Assembly: GCA_022834735.1 (NCBI GenBank) | Contig: BQKD01000001.1 | Coordinates: 1,837,659-1,901,658, forward strand | Direction of reading: 5' to 3' | Length of the DNA stretch: 64,000 nucleotides | Origin: Erysipelotrichaceae bacterium OPF54 | GTDB lineage: Bacteria > Bacillota_I > Bacilli_A > Erysipelotrichales > Erysipelotrichaceae | Part shown: positions 33,995 to 43,084 of the stretch, one piece after another | Position numbering within the stretch: the stretch's first letter is position 1 | Layout: every line of letters starts with the position of its first letter | Position numbers and translations under genes: made by a program | Notes under the pieces: model-generated | What the model saw: the letters and a program-made list of their open reading frames with translations, nothing else | Databases searched by the model: none | Told to the model about the DNA's origin: nothing

Positions 33995-35074
33995 TTATTT
34001 TTCTTTTTTCGAAACATACGACCGATTCGGCAGAAATTTGTGGAGGATAAACCGGTCATACAAATAGAAAAACAGCAGTGCGCCGAAAATTCCGGCAAGC
34101 GTATCAAATATCCTGAGCAGGACCGCATTGCCGATCCCGTACATGCTTGCTGCCAGAGCCAGTGCGCCAAAGCAGTTCAAGACCGTTTTATATGTATACT
34201 TCGAGCACAGGCCAAGACACATACCTCCGACAGGGCCGATCAGAAAATAATAACGAGCCGGAACGATCAGATAGATCATGTAAAACAAAGCGGATCCCAG
34301 GATCACGCCAAGCAGACGGTTCGAAAACTTTTCATGAATGTTTGACTCTACATCCGCGTCCGAAAGAAGCGATCCGGCCGCGAATCCTGCCCACATGTAC
34401 CGTTCGAGATGAAAAACAGTGAAGATGCACAGAAGGACACTGATTCCCAGCGCCAGACGCAGCTGCCACTGCGTTTTGTAAGTATACAGATCGAACCGTT
34501 TCAGGACATTGGCAAAAGTGATTTTTTTGTCTTTTGATCTATGATTGTGCCAGTAGACACAGGCACAGATCAAAAAGCCGAGAAATGCCATCTGGGCACG
34601 CTGCATGAGCACCTGTCCGTGGACCGGATTGCCTGCCAGAAAAATAAAAGCGAACGTATACAATCCCCCGTTGCCCATGTGCGGTTTTTCTGCTGTCATG
34701 ATGAGCATGACAAGAAGAGAGGCAAAATAGATCAGCCAACGTGCCGGCCATGGCAGCGGCAAAGCGAGAGAAGGCACAAATGTCAGAATGGCAAAGACGA
34801 TGAACATGTTGACAAGGGCATCCTGTATACGGTACCCGTAATCGACAAAACGCACAGCTAAAAGGATACAGAAGATCGAAACGGCCATCGCACTGTTTCC
34901 GCTTCCGAACAATGCCGTAAAGATCCCGATAAACAGCACCGCAAAAACCACGATCAAAAACGAGCGTGCATACATACCAGCTCTTAATTTTCTCTTCTCC
35001 TTTGCATTTTCTGTTTTTGCGATCATTGCGCGGATCTGTGCCGGATCCATCTGTAAAATGTCATAAAACTTCAT
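33995..35074 (-). CDS. FUSC-family (aromatic acid exporter-like) membrane protein
   Basis: This protein of about 359 residues has two sets of membrane helices: one in the first half (residues about 25-160) and one in the second half (about 205-335), separated by a short charged loop. This is the layout of FUSC/ArAE proteins related to fusaric acid resistance pumps. Typical pieces are WAGFAAGSLLSDADVESNIHEKF, then RLLGVILGSALFYMIYLIVP, which matches the conserved R-x-x-G-T/S block. I chose MKFYDILQ at 35074 because frames further upstream run toward the divergent xpaC promoter. A TACAAT box sits 6 nt before it and there is no good ribosome site. Transport substrate is unknown. Confidence 0.78.
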   Translation of the reverse strand: MKFYDILQMDPAQIRAMIAKTENAKEKRKLRAGMYARSFLIVVFAVLFIGIFTALFGSGNSAMAVSIFCILLAVRFVDYGYRIQDALVNMFIVFAILTFVPSLALPLPWPARWLIYFASLLVMLIMTAEKPHMGNGGLYTFAFIFLAGNPVHGQVLMQRAQMAFLGFLICACVYWHNHRSKDKKITFANVLKRFDLYTYKTQWQLRLALGISVLLCIFTVFHLERYMWAGFAAGSLLSDADVESNIHEKFSNRLLGVILGSALFYMIYLIVPARYYFLIGPVGGMCLGLCSKYTYKTVLNCFGALALAASMYGIGNAVLLRIFDTLAGIFGALLFFYLYDRFILHKFLPNRSYVSKKEK

Positions 35075-35134
35075 GTCATTATTGTAATCCCAACGCATAA
35101 ATATAATAACAATCATGCCCAACCAGCTCTCTGG

Positions 35135-35145
35135 TATGGTAAAAT
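35135..35145 (+). promoter_or_regulatory. Extended -10 promoter of xpaC
   Basis: TATGGTAAAAT, the same 11-mer as before telA (38906) and plsY (57905); 25 nt before the ATG, with AAGGAATT as ribosome site in between. Confidence 0.6.
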
Positions 35146-35170
35146 GAAAACAATGAAAGAAGGAATTCAT

Positions 35171-36316
35171 ATGAGTCAAAACGATTGGATGGATATTGGC
35201 AAAAGCATCAGCCATTCCATAAAAAATGCGGTGGATACGCTTGATTTCACAGAACTGAACAATTCGATCGAAAAAACGGTCAGTTCCACCACAAAAATGA
35301 TCAACAAAAAGATCCGGGAATACACCAATGCGGATTCACGATCCAAGATCAACAGAAAATACAATATCAAGAAAATTTCAAAGCTGGAAAAGAAGATCAA
35401 AAACAACATGACCTTGTATCGGATCTTCAGCATGATCGGCGGGATCGGTACCGGCGTATTCGCTCTCTTTTCCATACTTATCCTTCTGATCGAAGGATGG
35501 GCGGCCGGGAAGGCAGCGATCGGCGCTACAGCACTGATCGCCGTCCCGTTTTTCATCTTTTTGATCCTCGGGATCGCCGGACACTCGACCGAGAAGAAAA
35601 AAGACCAGTATATGCGCCGTTTCCATGTGTACATATCCCAGCTGACAAGCAGCGATATGATCCCGATCCCGGTCCTTGCTGAATCGGTATACAGCACCAA
35701 TGAAGCGACAATTGCCGATCTGCACGATATGATCGCCGACGGCCTTTTCCTGCAGGGCCATGTAAACCAGAAGAAAAACACGTTCTACAGTACGAACGAG
35801 GCATATGAAGCATCCAAGCTGCCCGATATTCCTCATCCTGAAAATTCCAGGCCCCACGCCCAGGACGAAACGCTTCCCCCGGAAGCCCTTGAATTTATTC
35901 AGGAAGGAGAAAAAGCACTGCTCAGGATCCGCCATTATAACGATGTGATCAAAGACCCGGTCATTTCACAGAAGCTGACAGATCTCGAAAACAATATCAG
36001 ACACATTCTTACATTTATTCAGGATAATCCGCAGGAAGTCGACGAAGCAAAAAATCTGACAAAGTATTACCTGCCTTCGATCGACAAGCTGCTCGAAACG
36101 TATGTGGAGCTTTCCAGCTACCCGACCCCGGGAGAAAATATCCGCAAATCGAAACAGGAAATCGAAAACACGCTCGACACGTTGAATTACGCTTTATCGA
36201 AAATGTATGACGACCTGTTCGAAATGACTTCGATGGAAGTAGCTTCCGACATTTCGGTCCTCGAAACGCTTCTTGCCCGCGAAGGACTGACGAAAGAAAA
36301 AATACATGTAAAATAG
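35171..36316 (+). CDS. xpaC: XpaC-family protein (5-bromo-4-chloroindolyl phosphate hydrolysis)
   Basis: This 381-residue protein has two close membrane helices (residues about 78-130) after a charged N-terminal segment, then a large cytoplasmic helical domain. This matches XpaC, a family named for hydrolysis of an indolyl phosphate dye and usually encoded beside telA. Features are MSQNDWMDIGKSISHSIKNA at the start and MRRFHVYISQLTSSDMIPIP after the membrane part. AAGGAATTCAT precedes the ATG at 35171. A terminator follows, then an IS66 copy, then telA on the same strand, so the pair was probably adjacent before the insertion. The function is thought to be envelope stress tolerance; the true substrate is unknown. 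Confidence 0.83.
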   Translation: MSQNDWMDIGKSISHSIKNAVDTLDFTELNNSIEKTVSSTTKMINKKIREYTNADSRSKINRKYNIKKISKLEKKIKNNMTLYRIFSMIGGIGTGVFALFSILILLIEGWAAGKAAIGATALIAVPFFIFLILGIAGHSTEKKKDQYMRRFHVYISQLTSSDMIPIPVLAESVYSTNEATIADLHDMIADGLFLQGHVNQKKNTFYSTNEAYEASKLPDIPHPENSRPHAQDETLPPEALEFIQEGEKALLRIRHYNDVIKDPVISQKLTDLENNIRHILTFIQDNPQEVDEAKNLTKYYLPSIDKLLETYVELSSYPTPGENIRKSKQEIENTLDTLNYALSKMYDDLFEMTSMEVASDISVLETLLAREGLTKEKIHVK

Positions 36317-36327
36317 AGCTTTAAATA

Positions 36328-36370
36328 AAAGATCTGTTCCCTTTCTTTAAAAGCGGAACAGATCTTTTTT
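36328..36370 (+). terminator. Terminator after xpaC
   Basis: AAAAGATCTGTTCC and GGAACAGATCTTTTTT form a stem of at least 12 bp with a T run, 12 nt after the xpaC stop. Confidence 0.88.
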
Positions 36371-36435
36371 CATTATTATTAGTAATGAATTTGAAAAAGA
36401 AACGTAAGCGGGAAAAAGAACCGCGTATAGTTAAA

Positions 36436-36479
36436 GGCCCCTGTCTGTGAGATACTTCTCGCAAGCAGGGGCCCTTTTT
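36436..36479. terminator. Hairpin inside the left end of IS66
   Basis: GGCCCCTG and CAGGGGCC with an inner GAGA/TCTC stem, followed by TTTTT on the plus strand. It lies behind tnpC and would block transcription entering from xpaC. Confidence 0.7.
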
Positions 36480-36487
36480 CTTTCGGG

Positions 36488-38137
36488 TTATACGCATTGT
36501 TCTTTGACTTCTGCATTCCACGGCATCATCTGATCAAGGATCTCGTCACTCAGCTGCCCGATCTTTCCCCTCAGTTTTTCCAACACGTACAGTATGTATT
36601 TGTACGGTACCAGTCCGTTGGCTTTCGCACTTTCTACGACCGAATACAGTACGCCGCAGCTTCGGGCTCCTCTCGGACTTCCCGAGAACAGCCAGTTGCG
36701 CCGTCCGATCGCGAAGCTTCGGATCGTTCTTTCCGATAACGAATTGGTCATCGGTACATTGCCGTCTTTTAGATAAATCTTCAGTCCTTCTTCGTTATCT
36801 ACCAGATAATTCAGGGCCTGTTTTTCCTTTTGGGTTGTCCAGCCTTCTGTGGCCAGGGCTGTTTTTGCGCACACGAAAACCTGCTCCACGAGCCCTCCTT
36901 CGCGCAGCATCCTTTCTTCTTTTCGTTCTTTTGGCTTCAGTTTCTGAAGCTTCGCTTCGATACGGAAGATCTTCATGATCTGTGTAAGTATCTTCACTGA
37001 CACGGATCCTGCTGCTTCCTTCAGGCCTTCCAGAGCATCTACAAAGTACCTTCTGGCATGAGCCCAGCACAGTGCTCTTTCGTCATGATCGACCTGATTG
37101 TATCCGGCATAGTCGTCTGTGATCAATATCCCTGCGAATCCTTCCAGATAATCGGCGGCATACTTTCCGCCTCTTCCGGGCTGATAGTCGAACAGCCGCA
37201 TCGGATGTTCGCTTTCCTGTATCGAACTGTACACCCACATATACGACTTGTTCGTATTCCTGCGCCCCTCTTCCTTCATGACCTGGATGGTCGTTTCGTC
37301 GCAGTGTATATACTCCTCTTTCAGCAGGTGACTTTTCATCCGTTCGATCAGCGGTTCGAAATAACTCTCCGATCCCAGCATCACCCAGTTGGACATCGTT
37401 CTTCGGCTCACAGGAAGCTTCCAGCTCTTCCATTCCTTTTCCTGCCGGTAATAGGTCACGCCTTTGACAAACCGTTCGTTGGCCACATAGGCCAGGGCCT
37501 GCGCGCTCGCAAAAGAACCGGGGATCAAAGCGGCCGGCGCGTCTGTCTTATAAAGAACGCCTTCCCCGTCATTCATGCAGGCAGGGCAGGCGTAGGTTTC
37601 TGTATAAATGTCTTCGATGATGATCTGCGCAGGGAGGACCTTTACGATCGTGTGCGCTTTCTCTTCGCCCACCTTGATCATTTCTTCTCCGCAATATGGA
37701 CATTTCTTTTCTTCTTCGGTCGCTTCGATCACCACTTTTTCATGCGGAAGGGAGTCCAGGTCGTCCGTACGGTTCGGACAGCGGCGGCGCTCATGCGCCT
37801 TGACTGTCCCTGTACGTTCTTCCTGTTTCGGTTCCGGATAATCCATAGTGAACAGAGGTTCCATATTGGCCATCATCTCAAGCGCGGCTGCCTTTTCGCT
37901 CTTCCGGCCGAAAAGCATCTTCTGAAGCTTGCGGATGATCTCGTCCTTCTGTTCGATCTTATCGTACAGCTTTTCGATCAGTTCCGATTGTTTCTCGATC
38001 TGCTCGGACTGTTTTTTCAGCTGCTCGTTCATGATTTCCAGAATCTTTTGAATTTCCATGCTGGATCCGTTGTCCTGTGCGAAGTAACCATCTTTCATGA
38101 CCCGACTATAACACACTTGGAAAGGCTTTTCCATCAC
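36488..38137 (-). CDS. tnpC: IS66 transposase TnpC
   Basis: This 549-residue transposase has an N-terminal helical leader (KKQSEQIEKQSELIEKLYDK, a leucine-zipper-like coiled coil) and a zinc finger CPYCGEEM...CPACMNDG. The DDE core has YIHCDETTIQ (D), ILITDDYAGY (D) and LSERTIRSFAIGRRNW (E). It makes the DNA cuts and strand transfers of the element. The ATG overlaps the tnpB stop (ATGA), as usual. A later start at 38059 (MEIQKIL) is also possible. Full length suggests it is functional. Confidence 0.95.
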   Translation of the reverse strand: MMEKPFQVCYSRVMKDGYFAQDNGSSMEIQKILEIMNEQLKKQSEQIEKQSELIEKLYDKIEQKDEIIRKLQKMLFGRKSEKAAALEMMANMEPLFTMDYPEPKQEERTGTVKAHERRRCPNRTDDLDSLPHEKVVIEATEEEKKCPYCGEEMIKVGEEKAHTIVKVLPAQIIIEDIYTETYACPACMNDGEGVLYKTDAPAALIPGSFASAQALAYVANERFVKGVTYYRQEKEWKSWKLPVSRRTMSNWVMLGSESYFEPLIERMKSHLLKEEYIHCDETTIQVMKEEGRRNTNKSYMWVYSSIQESEHPMRLFDYQPGRGGKYAADYLEGFAGILITDDYAGYNQVDHDERALCWAHARRYFVDALEGLKEAAGSVSVKILTQIMKIFRIEAKLQKLKPKERKEERMLREGGLVEQVFVCAKTALATEGWTTQKEKQALNYLVDNEEGLKIYLKDGNVPMTNSLSERTIRSFAIGRRNWLFSGSPRGARSCGVLYSVVESAKANGLVPYKYILYVLEKLRGKIGQLSDEILDQMMPWNAEVKEQCV

Positions 38138-38496
38138 ACAATATATGCACGTTTTCGTGCTGGACGAATCGCATTTTTCTGTACAATGCTCAGTCCGTCA
38201 AGCAGCCATCTGAGCTCCTGTTCGCTCAGCGCAATGACTTCTTCCTCCGTTCTGGGCCATTGAAACTTTCCATTCTCTAGACGCTTGGTGATGAGCATGA
38301 ACCCATCCTCTTCCCAAAGCAGTCCTTTGATGGTGGAAGTCTTTCTGCCGCAGAACAGAAAGAGGATATTCTGACGCGGGTCCAGCTTCATGGAAGATTG
38401 AACCAGCAGGCACAGGCCGTCAATGCCTTTGCGCAGATCCGTGTAGCCGGGACGGATGTACACATGATCGATGCGGTTAAAATCAAGAGATCTCAT
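38134..38496 (-). CDS. tnpB: IS66 accessory protein TnpB
   Basis: This 120-residue protein shows the usual TnpB layout: RIDHVYIRPGYTDLRKGIDG, then NILFLFCGRKTSTIKGLLWE and GFMLITKRLENGKFQWPRT. It is required for IS66 transposition, but its biochemical role is unknown. Its start overlaps the tnpA stop and its stop overlaps the tnpC start, so the three genes are translated together. Confidence 0.95.
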   Translation of the reverse strand: MRSLDFNRIDHVYIRPGYTDLRKGIDGLCLLVQSSMKLDPRQNILFLFCGRKTSTIKGLLWEEDGFMLITKRLENGKFQWPRTEEEVIALSEQELRWLLDGLSIVQKNAIRPARKRAYIV

Positions 38497-38681
38497 AATG
38501 AATCGAGGACCGTTCGAATCAGCACCGGTTCCGTATGATTATGGATATAGATCTTGCCTTTGGAAGACTGAATAACGATAGCTGGCCGATCCGATCCGGT
38601 TTGTTTCCTGGGACCCGGATCAGGAAGGCGGACTTCAGCAAAAGAAGAATAGGTATTCGAATTCTGTTTTGATTCGCTCAT
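38493..38681 (-). CDS. tnpA: IS66 accessory protein TnpA (short)
   Basis: This 62-residue protein at the head of the IS66 operon begins MSESKQNSN and ends TVLDSL, with a short basic/beta segment SDRPAIVIQSSKGKIYIHNH. It is shorter than many TnpA proteins, which usually include a helix-turn-helix, but such short first genes occur in Firmicute IS66 copies. Its stop overlaps the tnpB start by 4 nt. Confidence 0.75.
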   Translation of the reverse strand: MSESKQNSNTYSSFAEVRLPDPGPRKQTGSDRPAIVIQSSKGKIYIHNHTEPVLIRTVLDSL

Positions 38682-38905
38682 GAAAAAACCTCCAGTTCAT
38701 AGCATCAATATACTGAATGAACTGGAGGCTGAATACCCGCGGTTCTTTTTCCCGCTTACAAAGAAACAAATCAAAAAGCAGTCCAGTATCTGGAGCCAGC
38801 ATTCCAGACGTCATTTTGGGATTTATTGCCGCGCTCCCCTCTTTCTGTTTTTCACATAGGAAATGCGGAACGAAATATCGTCTTCCATGATCCTGCGCGC
38901 CCGGA

Positions 38906-38916
38906 TATGGTAAAAT
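38906..38916 (+). promoter_or_regulatory. Extended -10 promoter of telA
   Basis: TATGGTAAAAT, identical to the box before xpaC and plsY, about 70 nt before the telA ATG. It lies outside the IS66 copy, so telA keeps its own promoter. Confidence 0.55.
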
Positions 38917-38985
38917 AAAAACGATATACGAATACACGATACGTGTCCTGCAGTTTCGATGCAGAGCACAAAGAAAGGAATCATT

Positions 38986-40155
38986 ATGCCAGAAGAAAAA
39001 AAAGAAACGATCACGCTTACGCTGGAACCAGAAAAAGAGGAGATGAAAGAGATCCTGACCGATCCGATCCTGGCCAGTCCTAAACAGGAAGTCGCTGCCG
39101 AACCTTTGTCGGACATTAAGATCGATACCTCTCAGTTCAGCGAACAGGAAATGAAAGCCATCGAGGATTTTGCCAGCAAGATCAACATCAAGGATACGAA
39201 CCAGATCATTCAATACGGCGCGGCCCCGCAGAAAAAGCTAGCCGATTTTTCCGAGAAAACTCTTGAAAATGTCAAAACAAAAGATCTCGGCGACGTAGGC
39301 GACATGCTCTCCGATGTCGTGGTCGAACTGAAACAGACCGATCCCCAGAATGAAGAGAAAAAAGGTTTTTTCGGCATCTTCAACAAAGGAAAAAATCAGC
39401 TTGAGGCCATGAAAGCACGCTATTCAAAAGCAGAAACAAATGTTACCAAGGTCGCCGAGAATCTGGAGCATCAGCAGATCGTTCTCATCAAGGACAACGC
39501 GATGCTCGATCAAATGTATGAACTGAACGCACAGTACTTCAAAGAACTTTCCATGTATATTCTGGCCGGCAAGAAAAAGCTGGCACAGGTCGAAAAAGAA
39601 GATCTGCCGGCAGCCAAAAGAAAAGCGGAAGCCAGCCAGCTTCCCGAAGATGCGCAGACTTATCAGGATCTGATCAATTTCGTGGACCGTTTCGAAAAGA
39701 AACTGTACGATCTCGAATTGTCCCGTATGATCTCGATCCAGACCGCGCCGCAGCTGCGAATGCTTCAAAGCTCCAATTCCGTCATGATCGACAAGATCCA
39801 GACAACGCTGGTCAATACGATCCCGCTCTGGAAAAACCAGCTTGTCCTCGCTTTCGGTCTCAATCATGCCAAGCAGGCCGCCAGAGCACAGCGCGAAGTC
39901 AGCAATATGACCAATGAGCTGCTAAAGAAAAACGCGGAATCGCTTCATATCGCGTCCGTGGAAACGGCCAAAGAAACAAACCGCGGAATCGTGGATATCG
40001 AAACGCTCCAGAACACGAACGCCAAGCTCATCCAGACTTTTGACGAAGTCATGCAGATCCAGAAAGAGGGACGTGAAAAACGTCTGCAGGCCGAACAGAG
40101 CATGATGCAGATGGAAAACGAATTAAAGAAAAAAATGCTCGAAATCAGACGCTGA
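38986..40155 (+). CDS. telA: TelA-family toxic anion resistance protein
   Basis: This 389-residue cytoplasmic, mostly helical protein matches the TelA family linked to tellurite and antimicrobial stress tolerance. Recognisable parts are the linker LADFSEKTLENVKTKDLGDV, then VVELKQTD and KGFFGIFNKGKNQLEAMKA, a long coiled coil (LEHQQIVLIKDNAMLDQMYE), and the C-terminal TNRGIVDIETLQNTNAKLIQ. AAGAAAGGAATC precedes the ATG at 38986. It is usually encoded beside xpaC, as here apart from the IS66 insertion. It has no membrane segment; the biochemical role is not known. Confidence 0.92.
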   Translation: MPEEKKETITLTLEPEKEEMKEILTDPILASPKQEVAAEPLSDIKIDTSQFSEQEMKAIEDFASKINIKDTNQIIQYGAAPQKKLADFSEKTLENVKTKDLGDVGDMLSDVVVELKQTDPQNEEKKGFFGIFNKGKNQLEAMKARYSKAETNVTKVAENLEHQQIVLIKDNAMLDQMYELNAQYFKELSMYILAGKKKLAQVEKEDLPAAKRKAEASQLPEDAQTYQDLINFVDRFEKKLYDLELSRMISIQTAPQLRMLQSSNSVMIDKIQTTLVNTIPLWKNQLVLAFGLNHAKQAARAQREVSNMTNELLKKNAESLHIASVETAKETNRGIVDIETLQNTNAKLIQTFDEVMQIQKEGREKRLQAEQSMMQMENELKKKMLEIRR

Positions 40156-40160
40156 TCGAC

Positions 40161-40186
40161 AGCCGGATCCTTGGTCCGGCTTTTTT
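40161..40186 (+). terminator. Terminator of telA
   Basis: GCCGGA, a loop of 7, TCCGGC and TTTTTT. Confidence 0.88.
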
Positions 40187-40191
40187 AATAG

Positions 40192-40217
40192 AAAAAGCCC
40201 GGATCAAAGATCCGGAC
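40192..40217 (-). terminator. Terminator of the ABC importer operon
   Basis: On the minus strand GTCCGGATC, TTT, GATCCGGGC then TTTTT. Confidence 0.88.
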
Positions 40218-40228
40218 TCTATGAACAA

Positions 40229-41023
40229 TCAGATCAGCACAGCACGATCATCCGAGAATTCCTCGCCAGAAGCTTCTCTGAACTTCTGATGCAGATCGTT
40301 GACAGTCAGCTTTTTCTTTTCTTCGCCGCGCACATCGTAAATGATCTTTCCGTCATACATCATGATCAGACGGTTCCCGATCTGGATCGCGTCTTTCATA
40401 TTATGAGTGATCATCAACGTGGTCAGCTTCTGCTCCTCCACGATCTCCTTGGTCAGATCAAGCACCTTTTTTGCCGTCAGCGGATCCAGTGCAGCCGTAT
40501 GCTCATCAAGCAGAAGCAGCTGCGGTCTCTGCAGGCTCGCCATCAGCAGCGTCAGCGCCTGCCGCTGTCCTCCGGAAAGCAGACCGACTTTTGAAGTCAT
40601 CCGATCTTCCAGACCAAGTCCGAGCCGTTTCAGCTCTTCTTTATATTTGACCTTTTCCTCTTTGGTCACGCCCCAGCGCAAAGTTCTCGGCTTTCCTCTG
40701 CGGTAGGCCAGCGCCAGATTCTCGGCAATCTCCATATCGGCCGCCGTGCCCATCAGCGGATCCTGAAAGACACGGCCGATCAGCTTTGCTCTTTTGTATT
40801 CAGGCTGACGGGAAATATCTTTTCCGTCCAGAACGATATGTCCGCAGTCGATCGGATAAACACCGGCAATCATATTGAGCAGAGTGGATTTGCCCGCTCC
40901 GTTGCCGCCGATCACGGTCACAAAATCGCCATCCTCTAGTGTCAGGGAAATTTTGTCCAGCGCCTTTTTTTCGTTCACTGTTCCGATATTGAATGTTTTC
41001 GATACATTTTTAACTGTCAGCAC
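40229..41023 (-). CDS. ABC transporter ATP-binding protein (TrpZ-like)
   Basis: This 264-residue ATPase of an ABC importer has Walker A GGNGAGKSTL, Q-loop GRVFQDPLMG, signature LLSGGQRQAL, Walker B LLLLDEHTAAL and switch His in MITHNMKDA. In this family the Walker B run ends DEH rather than DEP. It energises uptake with the permease and binding protein encoded directly upstream. Its start overlaps the permease end by 14 nt. The set resembles TrpXYZ-type amino-acid importers (binding protein of the PF04392 type), but substrate cannot be read from sequence. Confidence 0.9.
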   Translation of the reverse strand: MLTVKNVSKTFNIGTVNEKKALDKISLTLEDGDFVTVIGGNGAGKSTLLNMIAGVYPIDCGHIVLDGKDISRQPEYKRAKLIGRVFQDPLMGTAADMEIAENLALAYRRGKPRTLRWGVTKEEKVKYKEELKRLGLGLEDRMTSKVGLLSGGQRQALTLLMASLQRPQLLLLDEHTAALDPLTAKKVLDLTKEIVEEQKLTTLMITHNMKDAIQIGNRLIMMYDGKIIYDVRGEEKKKLTVNDLHQKFREASGEEFSDDRAVLI

Positions 41024-41981
41024 GGAACGCCTCCTCGATGCCGTCCACTTCCTCGGTCATCTTTTTATACATCTTCTTCTGTTTTGAACCTTCCATCATG
41101 ATCGGGATCGAAAGCGCAATGCCAACCAGGATCGCCGTGAACAGCTTGAGGTTGTCCGCGCTCAGGCCAAGCTGCAGAACGATCGCGACAATGATGCGGT
41201 AGCAGATCGAACCAGTAACGATCGAAGACAGACGGCGTGCAAAACCGCCCTTCCGTCCAAAAATAACTTCTCCCAGAACGATCGATGCCAGCGCGATAAC
41301 GATCGCGCCGATCCCCATCTTTACATCCGCATACCCCTGCTGCTGAGCGACCAGGGCTCCTGAAAAAGCATTCAGCGCATTGGAAAGCATCAGGGCGATC
41401 ATGATCGTCACGTTCGTATTGATGCCGTTGGCACGAACCATATGCTCATTGTTTCCCGTAGCGCGGATCGCCGAACCGATCTCGGTCCCGAAAAACCAGT
41501 ACAAAAGCGCAATGACGATCACAGCGACCAGGATCCCGATGATCAGGACGGTCAGATTGCTCGTGGAAAGCCAGCGGCTGACACTGCGGGGCAGATGGAT
41601 CGCCTGGCTCACCTTCGAAAAGATCGTATCCGAGTTGAGCAGCGGCAGATTGCTTTTGCCCATGATCATCAGATTGATCGAATACAGACCGATCTGCGTA
41701 AGAATTCCGGCCAGGATCGGCGGGATCTTGCACAAGGTATTGAGCATGCCCGTCACAGCGCCGGCAAGAGCGCCCGCAAGCAGTGCCGCAAAAAGCGAAA
41801 GGACAGGATCCGCTCCATTCACGATCAGTATCGCGCTTACCGCTCCTCCGGTCGCGAAACTGCCGTCAACGGTCAGATCGGCAAAATCAAGCAGACGGAA
41901 GGTGATGTACACCCCGAGAGCCATGATGCCCCATAATATTCCTTGTCCGATGGCTCCTTCTACAGATAATAAAATTGACAT
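41010..41981 (-). CDS. ABC transporter permease (TrpY-like)
   Basis: This 323-residue inner-membrane permease has eight to ten hydrophobic segments and belongs to the branched-chain/ribose-type permease group. Motifs include the N-terminal LWGIMALGVYITFRLLDFAD, typical for this subgroup, then TVDGSFATGGAV and RATGNNEHMVRANGINTN, the coupling region contacting the ATPase. It is the middle gene of a binding protein-permease-ATPase operon: its ATG is 2 nt from the binding-protein stop, and it overlaps the ATPase gene. Confidence 0.9.
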   Translation of the reverse strand: MSILLSVEGAIGQGILWGIMALGVYITFRLLDFADLTVDGSFATGGAVSAILIVNGADPVLSLFAALLAGALAGAVTGMLNTLCKIPPILAGILTQIGLYSINLMIMGKSNLPLLNSDTIFSKVSQAIHLPRSVSRWLSTSNLTVLIIGILVAVIVIALLYWFFGTEIGSAIRATGNNEHMVRANGINTNVTIMIALMLSNALNAFSGALVAQQQGYADVKMGIGAIVIALASIVLGEVIFGRKGGFARRLSSIVTGSICYRIIVAIVLQLGLSADNLKLFTAILVGIALSIPIMMEGSKQKKMYKKMTEEVDGIEEAFRADS

Positions 41982-41982
41982 A

Positions 41983-42966
41983 CTATTCGACTAAAGTCGC
42001 GTCTCCTTCCAGGTCTTCCGGAATTTCGATACCGATCTTGTCCGCTGTCGTCTTGTTGATCGATAACGTGCATTTTTCCGACGGCAGGTATTCGATCGCC
42101 ATATCTTCCGGTTGTTTTTCACCTTTTAAAATTTCAGCAGCCTGTTTTCCGGCAAGCTTGCCCAGTTCGAAATAATCGATTCCGTACGTTGCCAGACCGC
42201 CATTTTCCACCATGCCTTCTTCTCCGACGATCAAAGGAATACTGTTTTCGCTCATGACCTGGGCAAGCGTAGCCATTCCTTCGGCAAGCAGGTTATCGGT
42301 CGGCACATAGACCGCATCCACTTTTCCGATCAGGCTTTCCGCCACCTGCTGGATCTGATTCGAATCCGTAACAGTCGCGATCTCGACATCGAGCCCGAGC
42401 TCTTTTGCCTTCGCCTCGGCAAGATCAGCCTGGAATTTCGAATTGTCCTCGGCATTGCAGTACATGATCGCAATTTTCTTCGCATCCGGAACAAGCTGTT
42501 TGAGCAGATCGAGCTGCGCATCCACCGGAGTCAGATCGGATGTTCCGGTCACATTCGTTTCCGGTTTTTCGTTTTCTTTGACAAGACCGCTGGTCTTCGG
42601 ATCCGTTACCGCACTGATGACGATCGGGATATCCTTGGTCGCATTCGCGGTAGCCTGCGCTGCCGGGGTAGCGATCGCATAGATCAGGTCGTCGTTGTCA
42701 TTAACGAATGTCTGGGCGATCGTCGTATTGTTCGACTGGTCTCCCTGCGCATTTTTGTAGTCGATTTCGACCGTGCCGTCCTCCACGTCATATCCGTTTT
42801 CCTTCAATCCTTCGACAAAGCCCTTATACGCGTTGTCAAGAGCCGGATGTTCCGCAAACTGAACGACACCTACCTTCGGAGCCTGTGCGCTCTCTCCTTG
42901 TGATGAACAGCCTGCAAAGGATAATGCCATCGCCGCTGCAGCAAGTAACTTCATACCATTCCTCAT
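41983..42966 (-). CDS. ABC transporter substrate-binding lipoprotein (TrpX-like)
   Basis: This 327-residue lipoprotein has a signal ending LSFAGC. Two alpha/beta lobes match the ABC_sub_bind family: KVGVVQFAEHPALDNAYKGF at the start, then NNTTIAQTFVNDNDDLIYAI and IMYCNAEDNSKFQADLAEAK. It should capture a small solute outside the cell and pass it to the permease. GGAGGGAG lies before the ATG. Relatives include TrpX for tryptophan, but no T-box or riboswitch is visible upstream, so the substrate remains open. Confidence 0.9.
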   Translation of the reverse strand: MRNGMKLLAAAAMALSFAGCSSQGESAQAPKVGVVQFAEHPALDNAYKGFVEGLKENGYDVEDGTVEIDYKNAQGDQSNNTTIAQTFVNDNDDLIYAIATPAAQATANATKDIPIVISAVTDPKTSGLVKENEKPETNVTGTSDLTPVDAQLDLLKQLVPDAKKIAIMYCNAEDNSKFQADLAEAKAKELGLDVEIATVTDSNQIQQVAESLIGKVDAVYVPTDNLLAEGMATLAQVMSENSIPLIVGEEGMVENGGLATYGIDYFELGKLAGKQAAEILKGEKQPEDMAIEYLPSEKCTLSINKTTADKIGIEIPEDLEGDATLVE

Positions 42967-43053
42967 ATGTTTCTCCCTCCGTTATGATATTTGATTTTAC
43001 ACCATTTACATTCAGATGAAAAGAATGAAAATTACTTTGAAAATTTTTTCATC

Positions 43054-43084
43054 AAAAAAAAGCAGGAATTATGATCGTTCCTGC
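43054..43084 (-). terminator. Terminator before the ABC operon
   Basis: On the minus strand GCAGGAA, a 9-nt loop and TTCCTGC followed by eight T. The stem begins directly at the stop codon of the upstream membrane-protein gene. Confidence 0.85.

Larger units (their letters stand above)
36404..38759. mobile_element. IS66-family insertion sequence (complete)
   Basis: This is a complete element of 2356 bp. Its ends are perfect inverted repeats of 22 bp starting GTAAGCGGGAAAAAG. An 8-bp direct repeat AAAGAAAC flanks it (36396-36403 and 38760-38767), the usual IS66 duplication. It carries tnpA, tnpB and tnpC on the minus strand with 4-nt overlaps and has no visible damage, so it should be mobile. 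It inserted between the xpaC terminator and the telA promoter, leaving both genes whole. Confidence 0.96.

Noticed and set aside
42967-43060. T-box or riboswitch before the TrpXYZ-like importer
   Set aside because: The gap is only about 90 bp and holds no T-box motif, only the upstream terminator and a ribosome site.
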